64,000 nucleotides of DNA, taken from assembly GCF_036345995.1 (NCBI RefSeq), contig NZ_CP107796.1, positions 4,464,001 to 4,528,000 on the forward strand. Direction: 5' to 3'. Both the position numbers and the translations under genes were made by a program. This document shows positions 1 through 7,851 of this stretch, one piece after another; within the stretch, counting starts at the first letter, position 1; each line of letters opens with the position of its first letter. Below the pieces are notes generated by a model, which saw nothing but the letters and a program-made list of their open reading frames with translations, searched no databases and was not told the origin of the DNA. The stretch comes from Streptomyces sp. NBC_00557 (GTDB lineage: Bacteria > Actinomycetota > Actinomycetes > Streptomycetales > Streptomycetaceae).

Positions 1-419
1 TTGACCGTGCCCACGGGCGCGCCGGTCTCGGAGGCTACCTGCTCGACGCTCAGGTCGCACAGATGGTGCAGGACGATCGCCAACCGCTGCGCCTGGGGCA
101 ATTGGCGCAACGCGGCCACCAGTGCGGTGTGTTCGGGCCCCGGGCCGGGAACCGACTCGGGCGGCGTGTGCCGGCGCATCAGCTCCAGCCAGCGCCTGGC
201 GCGCCGCCAGCGGCTGACCGCCAGCCGTACCGCGACCGTGCGGATCCAGGCCTCGGGGGCGCTGTCGGCCAGGAACGACTTGCGCCGGTCCCAGGCGCGT
301 ACGAACGCCTCCTGCACCACGTCCTGGGCCTCGCCGTGGTCCCCGGTGAAGGCATACAACTGCCCGGTCAGGCGGGGAAAGGCCGCCGCGTAGAAAGCGT
401 CGAACTCGTCCTCGGTCAT
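1..419 (-). CDS. ECF-type RNA polymerase sigma factor, 3' end outside the window
   Basis: The reverse-strand frame starts at the ATG at 419-417 and runs off the left edge, so about 139 N-terminal residues are visible. It opens MTEDEFDAFYAAAFPRLTG. The region 2 core is DHGEAQDVVQEAFVRAWDR, followed by an RRARRWLELM linker and the beginning of region 4 (LRQLPQAQRLAIVLHHL, then LSVEQVASETGAPVGTV). This order is typical of ECF sigma factors, which direct RNA polymerase to stress or envelope promoters. The C-terminus, and any partner anti-sigma gene to the left, cannot be seen. It diverges from the sigma-like gene at 586, with a repeat-bearing intergenic region between them. Confidence 0.9.
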   Translation of the reverse strand, partial: MTEDEFDAFYAAAFPRLTGQLYAFTGDHGEAQDVVQEAFVRAWDRRKSFLADSAPEAWIRTVAVRLAVSRWRRARRWLELMRRHTPPESVPGPGPEHTALVAALRQLPQAQRLAIVLHHLCDLSVEQVASETGAPVGTV

Positions 420-436
420 GCCCTCCGCCGGAGTCT

Positions 437-476
437 TGCCGCGTCATGCCGCGTCTTGCTGAGCCGTGCCGCGTCT
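437..476. repeat. 10-bp tandem repeat in a divergent sigma/sigma-like promoter region
   Basis: TGCCGCGTC occurs at 437-445, 447-455 and 467-475. The intervening slot at 457-465 (TGCTGAGCC) is a degenerate copy. The unit is therefore 10 bp, repeated four times on one helical face, just upstream of the ECF sigma gene start at 419. It could be a multimeric regulator site or simple repeat slippage; no regulator can be assigned. Confidence 0.6.
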
Positions 477-585
477 TCCTGGGTTTCCGTCTCCCGTGCA
501 ACCCGCCCGTCCCGCCCGTGCGTACAGGTCGCGTGGGCCGCGTGAGCGGCGTACATCGAAACACACGTGACCCAAGGAGAAGACG

Positions 586-1668
586 ATGCGGACGGGTGCC
601 CGGATCCATGACGACTTCGCCGCCTACGCGCGCACCTGCTGGCCCCGGCTTCTCGTCACCGCGATGTTGCTCACCGAGAACCTGCCCGAGGCGGACGAAC
701 TGGCCAGAAGGACGCTCATACGGACGTACGCGCGCTGGCGCCGCGTTCCGCGCAACGACATCGACTTCCACGTACGGCGTCACCTCGTGCGCAGCTGGCT
801 GCGGCGTCCGTGGCCGCTCGTGCGGCGCTCCGCACGGCAACGGGCCGTGCTGGTGCTGCGGTACGGGGAGGGGCTGCCGGACGCGCAGATCGGTCAGTTG
901 CTCGGCGTCTCCAAGGGCGCCGTGCGCCACCTCGCCAAGCGTGGGACGAAGGCGGCCGGAGGCGACGAACGGCGGCTGCGCGAGGCCTACGCCACCGTGG
1001 CCGGTGACGTGACTCCCGGCCCGCTCCCGCTGGACGAGGTGACCGCGCGCGGACGGGCGTGGCGGCGGCGCCGGGCCGCGGTGGTCGCCGGAACCTGTGC
1101 GGCGGTGCTGGCGGCCGGGGGCTTCCTCGCCGCCGTCCGGGTAGCCGGGAGCGGCCCGGACGGCTCCTCCGGCGCGGTGGCCGTCCGGGCGGTGGGTTCC
1201 ATACGGATCGTGGCGCCCGGGGAGCGGGTGCAGGCGGCGCCCGGCGTGGAGATGTGGCTGACCGCGGACGGCAGCCACTGCTCGACGCCGGAACAGGCCG
1301 ACCAGTTCCGCGCGTTGGACGCCTACCCGCGCCACGAGCCGGGGGTGTCCCTGCAGGCGGCGCCGGTGAAGGGCGGGTACTTCCTGTCCGGCCTGTACTA
1401 CGGCGTCTCCGGTGACCCGGGACGTGTCGAGCTGAGCACCGCCCACGGCGAGGTCCCGGCCAAGGTGCTCACCCTGGCCGGCAGCCCCGGCTGGGGCGTC
1501 TGGTACGCGACCACGGCACTGTCCGCCCAGGACACCAAGACGCTCGTCGTCGAGGGCATGGAGAAGGCCCGGAGCGCCGGGGGCGGTGAGGGCGGCGAGG
1601 GCGTCAGGGTGTACGACGCCGCGGGCACCGTCGTGGCACGGCTGCGGAGCGGGGGGTGGTGGGCATGA
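586..1668 (+). CDS. Membrane-anchored sigma-70-like protein
   Basis: 360 residues with an ATG preceded by AAGGAGAAG. Residues 1-70 resemble sigma region 2 (FAAYARTCWPRLLVTAMLLT, then ADELARRTLIRTYARW). Residues about 84-118 form a region 4 helix-turn-helix (RQRAVLVLRYGEGLPDAQIG, LLGVSKGAVRHLAKRG). A basic segment and one hydrophobic span (about 164-187) follow, then an extracytoplasmic domain of about 170 residues with no recognised fold. The layout is unlike a normal free ECF sigma: the DNA-binding half would be tethered to the membrane. Its TGA overlaps the ATG of the penicillin-binding protein (ATGA at 1665-1668), so the two are translationally coupled and probably share an envelope role. 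The sigma families are clear; activity as a true sigma factor is not shown. Confidence 0.8.
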   Translation: MRTGARIHDDFAAYARTCWPRLLVTAMLLTENLPEADELARRTLIRTYARWRRVPRNDIDFHVRRHLVRSWLRRPWPLVRRSARQRAVLVLRYGEGLPDAQIGQLLGVSKGAVRHLAKRGTKAAGGDERRLREAYATVAGDVTPGPLPLDEVTARGRAWRRRRAAVVAGTCAAVLAAGGFLAAVRVAGSGPDGSSGAVAVRAVGSIRIVAPGERVQAAPGVEMWLTADGSHCSTPEQADQFRALDAYPRHEPGVSLQAAPVKGGYFLSGLYYGVSGDPGRVELSTAHGEVPAKVLTLAGSPGWGVWYATTALSAQDTKTLVVEGMEKARSAGGGEGGEGVRVYDAAGTVVARLRSGGWWA

Positions 1669-3368
1669 CCCCGGAGCTCAAGGAGGAGCCCAGGGAGAAG
1701 CCCGGGGAGGAGGGCCAGAAGGCGGGGCCCGAGCGGGCGTTCAAAGCGGCGCGCAGGTCCGCGAGTTCGCGACGCGTCCCGCTCCGCGTCCGGCTGCGCC
1801 GCAACCGGGGCCGTATCGCCCGCCGGCTGCTGGCCGCCTTCCTGCTCCTGCTCGCCCTGCTGGTCGGCGCGGTCGTCGTCGCGTACAAGCTCACCGTCAT
1901 TCCCGAGCCGCACCCGGACACGGTCGTCCAGAGCACCGTCTTCCTCGACGGGAAGGGCGCCTACCTGGGCCGCCGGGGCCCGGTGGACCGTCAGGAAGTG
2001 CCGCTGTCGCAGGTTCCCCGGTACGTCCAGGACGCGGTGATCGCCGCGGAGAACCGTTCCTTCCGGACCGACTCCGGCGTCTCCCCGAAGGCCCTCGTCC
2101 GTGCCGTCGGGGCGGCGCTGACCGGCGGCGAGCGGCAGGGCGGCTCCACCATCACCCAGCAGTACGTCAAGAACGCGCTGCTCAGCCCCGAGCAGACCCT
2201 GTCACGCAAGGCGCGCGAGGCGCTGATCGCGCTCAAGCTGGACCGTACGCGCTCCAAGGACGAGATCCTGGAGGGCTACCTCAACACCGTGTACTTCGGC
2301 CGGGGCGCCGCCGGCATCCAGTCGGCCGCGCGCAACTACTTCGACGTCGACACCAAGGATCTCACGGTCTCCCAGGGCGCCGCCCTGGCCGCCATCATCA
2401 ACCTGCCTTCCTACTACGAGAAGGCCGGCTCGGACCCGAAGGTCACGGCGACGCTCCAACGCCGCTGGGAGTGGGTGCTGGACGCGATGGCGGGGAGCGG
2501 GAGCATCACGGCGAAACAGCGGGCCGAGGCCCGCTTCCCGGCGTTCCGGTTCTATCCGCCCGGAGCGACCGACGGACAGCGGCAGTACCTGATCGACGTC
2601 GCGGCGAAAGAGGCCGCCCACCGGCTCGGCATCAGCGAGGACCAGCTGGCGCGCGGCGGCTACACCGTGCGCACCACCTTCGACCTCCCCCTGCAGGACT
2701 CCACCGCGGAACAGGTCAAGGGCCTGAAGTCCGCCAAGGGCGGTGTGCGGCTGCACACCGCGGTCGTCGGCATCGAGCCCGGCGACGGTGCGGTGCGGGT
2801 GCTGTACGGCGGGTCGGACTACGCCCGGCAACCCTTCAACGACGCGGTGAGCGGGGCGGTGGAGGCGGGTGAGGCCATGACGCCGCTGGCGGATCGGCCG
2901 TTCGGGGCGCCGCTCGCCGGGTTCCAGAAGACGGCCGCGCCCACACCGCTGAAGCTCACGTCGGCGTACGCGGCGGTCGCGGCCGACGGCATGTACGCCG
3001 AGCCGTACACCGTCGCCCGCATCACCCGCGACGGCCGTACCGTCTACTCCGCGCACCCCGACCGCCACCGGGTCCTGCCCGAGAAGGCGGCCCGCGCTGC
3101 GGCCGCGCCGGTCCCGGGCGGCGTCCGGACCACCCCGTCCGGCGGCCCTCCGGCGAACCTGTTCACGGCGGGAGCGGGCGGCGGCATCACCCGCCGCACG
3201 GTGTGGACCGTCGCCTACGACGACCGGCTCACCCTGACCGTCGCCCTCTTCGCCGACAAGCCGGGCGAGAAGAAGGACACGACGGTGCCTGCCCAGCTGC
3301 CGACGTCTCCGTCACCGACGGAGTTCACGGAACAGACGGCGACTCAACTCTGGGGACGCTTGAGGTGA
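1665..3368 (+). CDS. Class A penicillin-binding protein with intact glycosyltransferase and degenerate transpeptidase
   Basis: 567 residues, starting at the ATG overlapping the upstream stop. It has a cytoplasmic basic N-terminus, a membrane anchor at about 52-74, then a GT51 peptidoglycan glycosyltransferase domain at about 100-265 with the catalytic motif region AVIAAENRSF and GGSTITQQYVKN, and EGYLNTVYFGRGAAGIQ. The C-terminal part aligns with the start and end of a transpeptidase (TTFDLPLQ, YGGSDYARQPFNDA) but the SxxK position reads AVEAGEAMTP, with no serine or lysine. The KTG position reads AGAGGGIT, and the central part of the domain is missing. It should therefore polymerise glycan strands but not crosslink them. 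Its 3' end overlaps the convergent DUF397 gene by 25 nt. Confidence 0.88.
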   Translation: MTPELKEEPREKPGEEGQKAGPERAFKAARRSASSRRVPLRVRLRRNRGRIARRLLAAFLLLLALLVGAVVVAYKLTVIPEPHPDTVVQSTVFLDGKGAYLGRRGPVDRQEVPLSQVPRYVQDAVIAAENRSFRTDSGVSPKALVRAVGAALTGGERQGGSTITQQYVKNALLSPEQTLSRKAREALIALKLDRTRSKDEILEGYLNTVYFGRGAAGIQSAARNYFDVDTKDLTVSQGAALAAIINLPSYYEKAGSDPKVTATLQRRWEWVLDAMAGSGSITAKQRAEARFPAFRFYPPGATDGQRQYLIDVAAKEAAHRLGISEDQLARGGYTVRTTFDLPLQDSTAEQVKGLKSAKGGVRLHTAVVGIEPGDGAVRVLYGGSDYARQPFNDAVSGAVEAGEAMTPLADRPFGAPLAGFQKTAAPTPLKLTSAYAAVAADGMYAEPYTVARITRDGRTVYSAHPDRHRVLPEKAARAAAAPVPGGVRTTPSGGPPANLFTAGAGGGITRRTVWTVAYDDRLTLTVALFADKPGEKKDTTVPAQLPTSPSPTEFTEQTATQLWGRLR

Positions 3369-3556
3369 TCGACGAACGCGGACCAGGCCGAGGGCCGGAA
3401 CACGAGCTTCGGGCCGTGGGGGTTCTTGGAGTCGCGGACGGGGACGAGGGCGGGAAGGTCGTGGGTGACTTCCAGGCAGTCGTTGCCGCCGCCCCCGCTG
3501 TAGCTCGACTTGTGCCATTCGGCCGTGCTCAGGTCGTACTCAGGGATGTTCCTCAT
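3344..3556 (-). CDS. DUF397 domain protein
   Basis: 70 residues covering a complete DUF397 domain: AEWHKSSYSGGGGNDCLEV near the N-terminus and VRDSKNPHGPKLVFRPSAW before the C-terminus. These small proteins are abundant in streptomycetes and are almost always paired with an XRE/DUF5753 regulator, as here. The start overlaps the upstream regulator's 3' end by 17 nt, so the pair is translationally coupled. A role as partner or modulator of the regulator is inferred from such pairs. Confidence 0.92.
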   Translation of the reverse strand: MRNIPEYDLSTAEWHKSSYSGGGGNDCLEVTHDLPALVPVRDSKNPHGPKLVFRPSAWSAFVDHLKRPQS

Positions 3557-4379
3557 GGGCGTAATCCTCCGCCAACGCCTCGACCAGAGCCAGGGACTTC
3601 TCTGGTGACAGCGCGGAGGCCACGAGGAGGTCGAACACCAACCTCAGCCGGGCGACCGTGGCCGGGTCGTCCTCCAGCCGACCGGTGCGCACTCCCTCGA
3701 AGTAGACCAGGGGAGGGGCGTCCTCGAACTCCATGAGCTTCAGGGCGCCCTCCATCGCCGGGTGCGCTCCCGCGCTGAAGGGCAGCACCTGCACGATGGC
3801 CCGGCGTCGGCGCATCAGTGCGGAGACGTGCCGCAGGGCCTCCGTCATCACCGCCCGGTCCCCGACCGCCCGACGCAACGCGGCCTCGTCAAGCACCGTC
3901 CACAACACCGGCTTTGTTGGGTGGTCGAGCAGACGGGTCCGCTCCATTCGGCCCTGCACCCACTCCTCGACGGTCTCCTCGGGCGTCATCGGGTCGTAGG
4001 CGCGGTTCACGGCCCGTGCGTACCCGCGTGTCTGGAGCAGTCCGGGGATCAGAAGCGGGGTGTACTGCCTGATCGCCGTGGCTTGAGCCTCGGCCTCCGC
4101 CGCCTCCACGAAGTCCTCGTGGAACTTGGACTTGGCCGCCGCCTTGCAGTTCCGCCTGAAGAACCCGTCCGTACCCAGGACGTCATCCAGCATCCGCGCG
4201 AGGTCCGGCTGGATCCGCCGCGTCCCCGCCTCCAGTTGCCCGATGAACGACCCGCTGACGAACAGCCGTTGCCCCAGCTGCTCCTGGCTCAGGCCGTTCC
4301 GCTCGCGGGCGTGCCGTAACTCCGCGCCCAGCAGGGCGCGTGGTGATGAGGACGGGTCGAGGTCCTTCGGTCCCGGCAT
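3540..4379 (-). CDS. XRE-family helix-turn-helix regulator with DUF5753 domain
   Basis: 279 residues from the ATG at 4379, preceded on the reverse strand by GAGGAG at good spacing. The helix-turn-helix is at about 15-70 (LRHARERNGLSQEQLGQRLF, then GSFIGQLEAGTRRI). The remainder is the DUF5753 ligand or partner domain, containing YTPLLIPGLLQTRGYARAV and VLPFSAGAHPAM. Such regulators act with their DUF397 neighbour in differentiation or antibiotic control in Streptomyces. A 10-bp palindrome 21 bp upstream of the start is a candidate autoregulatory operator. Confidence 0.92.
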   Translation of the reverse strand: MPGPKDLDPSSSPRALLGAELRHARERNGLSQEQLGQRLFVSGSFIGQLEAGTRRIQPDLARMLDDVLGTDGFFRRNCKAAAKSKFHEDFVEAAEAEAQATAIRQYTPLLIPGLLQTRGYARAVNRAYDPMTPEETVEEWVQGRMERTRLLDHPTKPVLWTVLDEAALRRAVGDRAVMTEALRHVSALMRRRRAIVQVLPFSAGAHPAMEGALKLMEFEDAPPLVYFEGVRTGRLEDDPATVARLRLVFDLLVASALSPEKSLALVEALAEDYAHEEHP

Positions 4380-4399
4380 GGCAACTCCTCGTCCTACGG

Positions 4400-4409
4400 A
4401 CAACGTTGT
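4400..4409. promoter_or_regulatory. Palindrome ACAACGTTGT, candidate XRE operator
   Basis: A perfect 10-bp palindrome lies in the divergent region between the XRE regulator (start 4379) and the small gene at 4495. Its position suits autoregulation by the XRE protein. No experimental consensus for this regulator family is known to me, so the assignment rests on position and symmetry only. Confidence 0.4.
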
Positions 4410-4446
4410 TGGGACGCTGTATCTGGCCAGGTTAGGGCGTCGACGG

Positions 4447-4481
4447 CCACGCTGTGTGGCGAAAGGGAACACTCAGCGTGG
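4447..4481 (+). promoter_or_regulatory. Leader stem-loop abutting a ribosome binding site
   Basis: CCACGCTG (4447-4454) pairs with CAGCGTGG (4474-4481) across a 19-nt loop. The right arm runs directly into the GGAGG ribosome binding site (4480-4484) of the gene starting at 4495, so folding could partly mask translation initiation. No ligand or protein can be suggested. Confidence 0.4.
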
Positions 4482-4494
4482 AGGAAATGGCGCA

Positions 4495-4914
4495 ATGGAA
4501 GTGAAGGAAACGAACGCCGACGACAGGCCCGCCCGCACGGCCGAGGAAGCCGTCGAGCGGCTGCGCGCGGCCCTGTGCCGGGTCGGCGTCGTCCTGCCCT
4601 CCCTCCGGGTCGACCCGTTGAGCGTCCCGGGAGAGGATCCGTACGCCCTGGTCGACCTGGGGCGCTGCAACATCGGTGTGGCCTCCCGGCTGGCGGCCGC
4701 TCTGAACCGTGCGTGCGAGTATGCCGTCGACGCGCGCAGCGGGCGGGTCGGTGAGGTGATGGGGCGCGTGGGCGGCCGGGTGCAGTTGCGGCCCCTCGGC
4801 GGCGGGCGGGAGTGGGACTGTCCGCCGGAGTCGGTGGAGCCCGCGCCGCCGGAGGCGGTGCTGCGGGAGCGGGTGCGGCAGTTGAACCGGGCCAGTGTGA
4901 GCGGCGTCACCTGA
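4495..4914 (+). CDS. Uncharacterised protein divergent from the XRE/DUF397 pair
   Basis: 139 residues, soluble, with no signal peptide or membrane span. The start chosen is the ATG after GGAGGAAATGGCGCA. The middle holds LGRCNIGVASRLAAALNRAC and a basic stretch GRVGEVMGRVGGRVQLRPLG, and the C-terminus is acidic to mixed. I do not recognise the family. Its place opposite an XRE/DUF397 pair is where streptomycetes often put a small partner or an ATP-binding anti-sigma-like protein; this one lacks the N and G boxes of such ATPases. A link to the regulator is inferred from position only. Confidence 0.7.
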   Translation: MEVKETNADDRPARTAEEAVERLRAALCRVGVVLPSLRVDPLSVPGEDPYALVDLGRCNIGVASRLAAALNRACEYAVDARSGRVGEVMGRVGGRVQLRPLGGGREWDCPPESVEPAPPEAVLRERVRQLNRASVSGVT

Positions 4915-5028
4915 GGGCTCGGCGGGGGCGGGAATGTGGCCCGGCGCATAGGCGGTTACTTCAGAAGCTGCAACAATGCGCGCACACATACCATTCGGTC
5001 AGTCGAGTCATTCACCAGGAGCCCCCAC

Positions 5029-6153
5029 GTGACCGTCACCACGTCCGCCTCACGCGCGGCCCAGATCCTGTCCCGTCCGATCACGCTGAACGGCCTGACC
5101 GTGCCGAACCGCATCGCGATGGCGCCGATGACCCGTATGTTCTCCCCGGGCGGCGTCCCGGGCGAGGACGTGCTGTCGTACTACGCCCGCCGTGCCGCCG
5201 CCGGTGTCGGCCTGATCGTCACCGAGGGCACGTACGTGGGGCACCCCTCGGCCGGCGAGAGTGACCGGGTGCCGCGGTTCCACGGCGAGGAGCAGCTGGC
5301 GGGCTGGGCGAAGGTGGCCGAGGCCGTGCACGAGGCGGGCGGCACGATCGTGCCCCAGCTGTGGCACATCGGCATGGTCCGCAGGGAGGGCAAGCCGCCG
5401 TTCCCCGAGGCGCCCGCGATGGGCCCGTCCGGTCTCGTGACCGCGGGCGCCGAGCCCACCGGCAAGGCCATGACGCAGAAGGACATCGACGACGTCGTCG
5501 CCGCGTTCGCCCAGGCGGCCGCCGACGCCGAGCGCATCGGCTTCGACGGCGTGGAGATCCACGGCGCCCACGGCTACCTGGTCGACCAGTTCCTGTGGGA
5601 GGGCACCAACCGCCGCGCCGACGCCTACGGCGGCGACCCGGTGGCCCGCACCAGGTTCGCCGCGGAGATCGTCGCGGCGGTCCGCGAGCGGGTCTCCCCG
5701 GAGTTCCCGGTCATCTTCCGCTACTCGCAGTGGAAGCAGCAGGACTACACCGCCCGGCTCGCCGAGACCCCGGAGGAGCTGGAGGCGATCCTCACCCCGC
5801 TGGCCGCGGCCGGCGTCGACGTCTTCCACGCCTCCACGCGCCGTTACTGGCTGCCGGAGTTCGACGGCTCGGACCTGAACCTGGCCGGCTGGACGAAGAA
5901 GCTCACCGGCAAGCAGACCATCACCGTCGGCTCGGTCGGCCTCGACGGCGACTTCATCAACGCCTTCCAGGGCGAGGGCTCCCCGGTCAAGGGCATCGAC
6001 AACCTCCTGGACCGCCTGGAGGCCGAGGAGTTCGACATGGTCGCCGTCGGCCGCGCGCTGCTCCAGGACCCCGAGTGGGCGGCCAAGGTGCTCGCCGACC
6101 GCTTCGAGGAGCTGAAGCCGTACGACGCGGCTTCCGTGAAGACGCTCAGCTGA
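5029..6153 (+). CDS. NADH:flavin oxidoreductase, Old Yellow Enzyme family
   Basis: 374 residues from the GTG at 5029, preceded by AGGAG. The fold is an FMN-binding TIM barrel: LNGLTVPNRIAMAPMTRMF at the N-terminus, the substrate and flavin motifs GVEIHGAHGYLVDQFLWEGT and NRRADAYGG near 180-210, and VGSVGLDGDF and VAVGRALLQDPEWAAKV at the C-terminal phosphate-binding end. It should reduce activated alkenes such as enones or nitro compounds with NAD(P)H; the physiological substrate cannot be told. It is followed after 87 nt by the esterase gene in the same orientation. Confidence 0.93.
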   Translation: MTVTTSASRAAQILSRPITLNGLTVPNRIAMAPMTRMFSPGGVPGEDVLSYYARRAAAGVGLIVTEGTYVGHPSAGESDRVPRFHGEEQLAGWAKVAEAVHEAGGTIVPQLWHIGMVRREGKPPFPEAPAMGPSGLVTAGAEPTGKAMTQKDIDDVVAAFAQAAADAERIGFDGVEIHGAHGYLVDQFLWEGTNRRADAYGGDPVARTRFAAEIVAAVRERVSPEFPVIFRYSQWKQQDYTARLAETPEELEAILTPLAAAGVDVFHASTRRYWLPEFDGSDLNLAGWTKKLTGKQTITVGSVGLDGDFINAFQGEGSPVKGIDNLLDRLEAEEFDMVAVGRALLQDPEWAAKVLADRFEELKPYDAASVKTLS

Positions 6154-6240
6154 AACTCCTTCTTTCCGGTGCTCTCCGACGGGCACTCGTGATCGCCGCC
6201 GGGCGTTCTTCTGACGACCAGTGAGGACCGAGGAGCGAGC

Positions 6241-7824
6241 ATGACGACGAGCGAGTCCCCGTCCCCGGAGAGCGGCGCCCCCCGAAGCGGCGTCCCGGAC
6301 GCCGACGGCCCCGGCCCCGTGGTGCGCACCGCCTCCGGCGCGGTGCGCGGCCTGCGGGAGCGGGGGTTGTCGGTGTTCCGGGGCATCCCGTTCGCCGCTC
6401 CGCCGGTCGGCGCGGCCCGCTTCCAGGCCCCGCGCCCGCCCCGCCCCTGGGACGGCGTGCGCGAGGCGTACGCGTTCGGCCCGCCGCCCCCGCAGGAGAC
6501 CGGCTTCCTGGGGCGCACGGCCCAGCTCCCCGCCCCGCAGGCGGACGACTGGCTCACGGTCAACGTGTGGACGCCCGACCCCGACCCGTCCGCCGCCCGC
6601 CCGGTGATGGTGTGGATCTACGGCGGCGCCTTCAAACTGGGCCACGGCGGCCAGCCCGGCTACGACCCGCGGCACCTCGTCCACGAGGGCGACGTGGTGG
6701 TCGTCACCTTCAACTACCGGGTGGGGATGGAGGGTTTCGCCCACTGGGACGGCGCCCCGGCCAACCGCGGCCTGCTGGACCAGATGGCGGCCCTGGAGTG
6801 GGTCCAGGAGAACATCACGGCCTTCGGCGGCGACCCGGCCCAGGTCACGGTCTTCGGCGAGTCGGCGGGCGCGGGCTCCATCGCCTCCCTGCTGGCGATG
6901 CCGAGAGCGCGGGGCCTGTTCCGGCGCGCGGTGGCCCAGTCCGTGCCCGGCACGTTCTTCTCCGCCGAGCTGGCCCGCGACCTGGCCGCGGCACTGGCCA
7001 CCGAGGCGGGCCGCGGCCCCACGGCCGCCGATCTGGCGGCGGTCGAGCCCCAGCGCCTCACCGAGGCGGGCGCGGCGCTCGGCGCCAAGATGGCCCAGTA
7101 CACCGACCGCTGGGGCCAGGTCGCCCCGACCACCGTGCCGTTCGCCCCGGTCGTCGACGGCGAGATCCTCCCCACCACCCCCTGGGAGGCGCTGGCGGCG
7201 GGCGCGGCACGCGAGGTGGACCTCCTCGTCGGCCACAACCGCGACGAGTACCGCCTGTTCCACATCATGTCGGGCCGCTACGGCAGGATCACGGACGACC
7301 TGGCGGCGGCGACCCTGCGGCTGTACGCCCCGGGCGGCGAGGCCGGTGAGAAGGCCTACCGCGCGGCCTACCCCGAAGCCTCCGCCGAGCAGCTCTTCGA
7401 ACGCGTCCAGACCGACTGGCTGTTCGCGATACCGAGCCTGCGGCTCGCCGAGGCCCAGCACACCGGCGGCGGCCGGGCCCACGTCTGCGAACTGACCTGG
7501 CGGGCCCCCGAGAGCGGCGGCCTGATGGGCGCCTGCCACGGCCTGGACATCCCGCTGCTCTTCGGCACGTACGGCGCGGACCTGGGCGGCCTGCTCTTTC
7601 CCGGCGGCAGGCCCACACCGGAGGCGGAGCGACTGTCCGTCTTCATGCGCGACGCGTGGACGGCCTTCGCCCGTACGGGCGCCCCCGGCTGGCCGGCCCA
7701 CGACCCGCACACCCGCCTGGTGCAGATCCTCGACGCCGAGCCGTCCGTGGCGCCGTACCCGGAGGAGCGCAGCAGACGCATCTGGGAGGGGCACGGCTTC
7801 CCGCCCCTGCCGCTGCCGGCGTGA
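6241..7824 (+). CDS. Type-B carboxylesterase/lipase
   Basis: 527 residues with an ATG preceded by GAGGAGCGAGC. Family signatures are VWIYGGAFKLGHGG (oxyanion hole), the nucleophile elbow TVFGESAGAGS with its serine near residue 215, GHNRDEYRLF, and ACHGLDIPLLFG carrying the probable catalytic histidine. There is no signal peptide, so it should be cytoplasmic. It hydrolyses carboxylic esters; the specificity is unknown. It may be co-transcribed with the upstream flavin oxidoreductase. The 3' end faces the convergent gene at 7852-8421 across 27 nt. Confidence 0.93.
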   Translation: MTTSESPSPESGAPRSGVPDADGPGPVVRTASGAVRGLRERGLSVFRGIPFAAPPVGAARFQAPRPPRPWDGVREAYAFGPPPPQETGFLGRTAQLPAPQADDWLTVNVWTPDPDPSAARPVMVWIYGGAFKLGHGGQPGYDPRHLVHEGDVVVVTFNYRVGMEGFAHWDGAPANRGLLDQMAALEWVQENITAFGGDPAQVTVFGESAGAGSIASLLAMPRARGLFRRAVAQSVPGTFFSAELARDLAAALATEAGRGPTAADLAAVEPQRLTEAGAALGAKMAQYTDRWGQVAPTTVPFAPVVDGEILPTTPWEALAAGAAREVDLLVGHNRDEYRLFHIMSGRYGRITDDLAAATLRLYAPGGEAGEKAYRAAYPEASAEQLFERVQTDWLFAIPSLRLAEAQHTGGGRAHVCELTWRAPESGGLMGACHGLDIPLLFGTYGADLGGLLFPGGRPTPEAERLSVFMRDAWTAFARTGAPGWPAHDPHTRLVQILDAEPSVAPYPEERSRRIWEGHGFPPLPLPA

Positions 7825-7851
7825 CGGGACCTGGCTCGGCCTTGACGGGTC

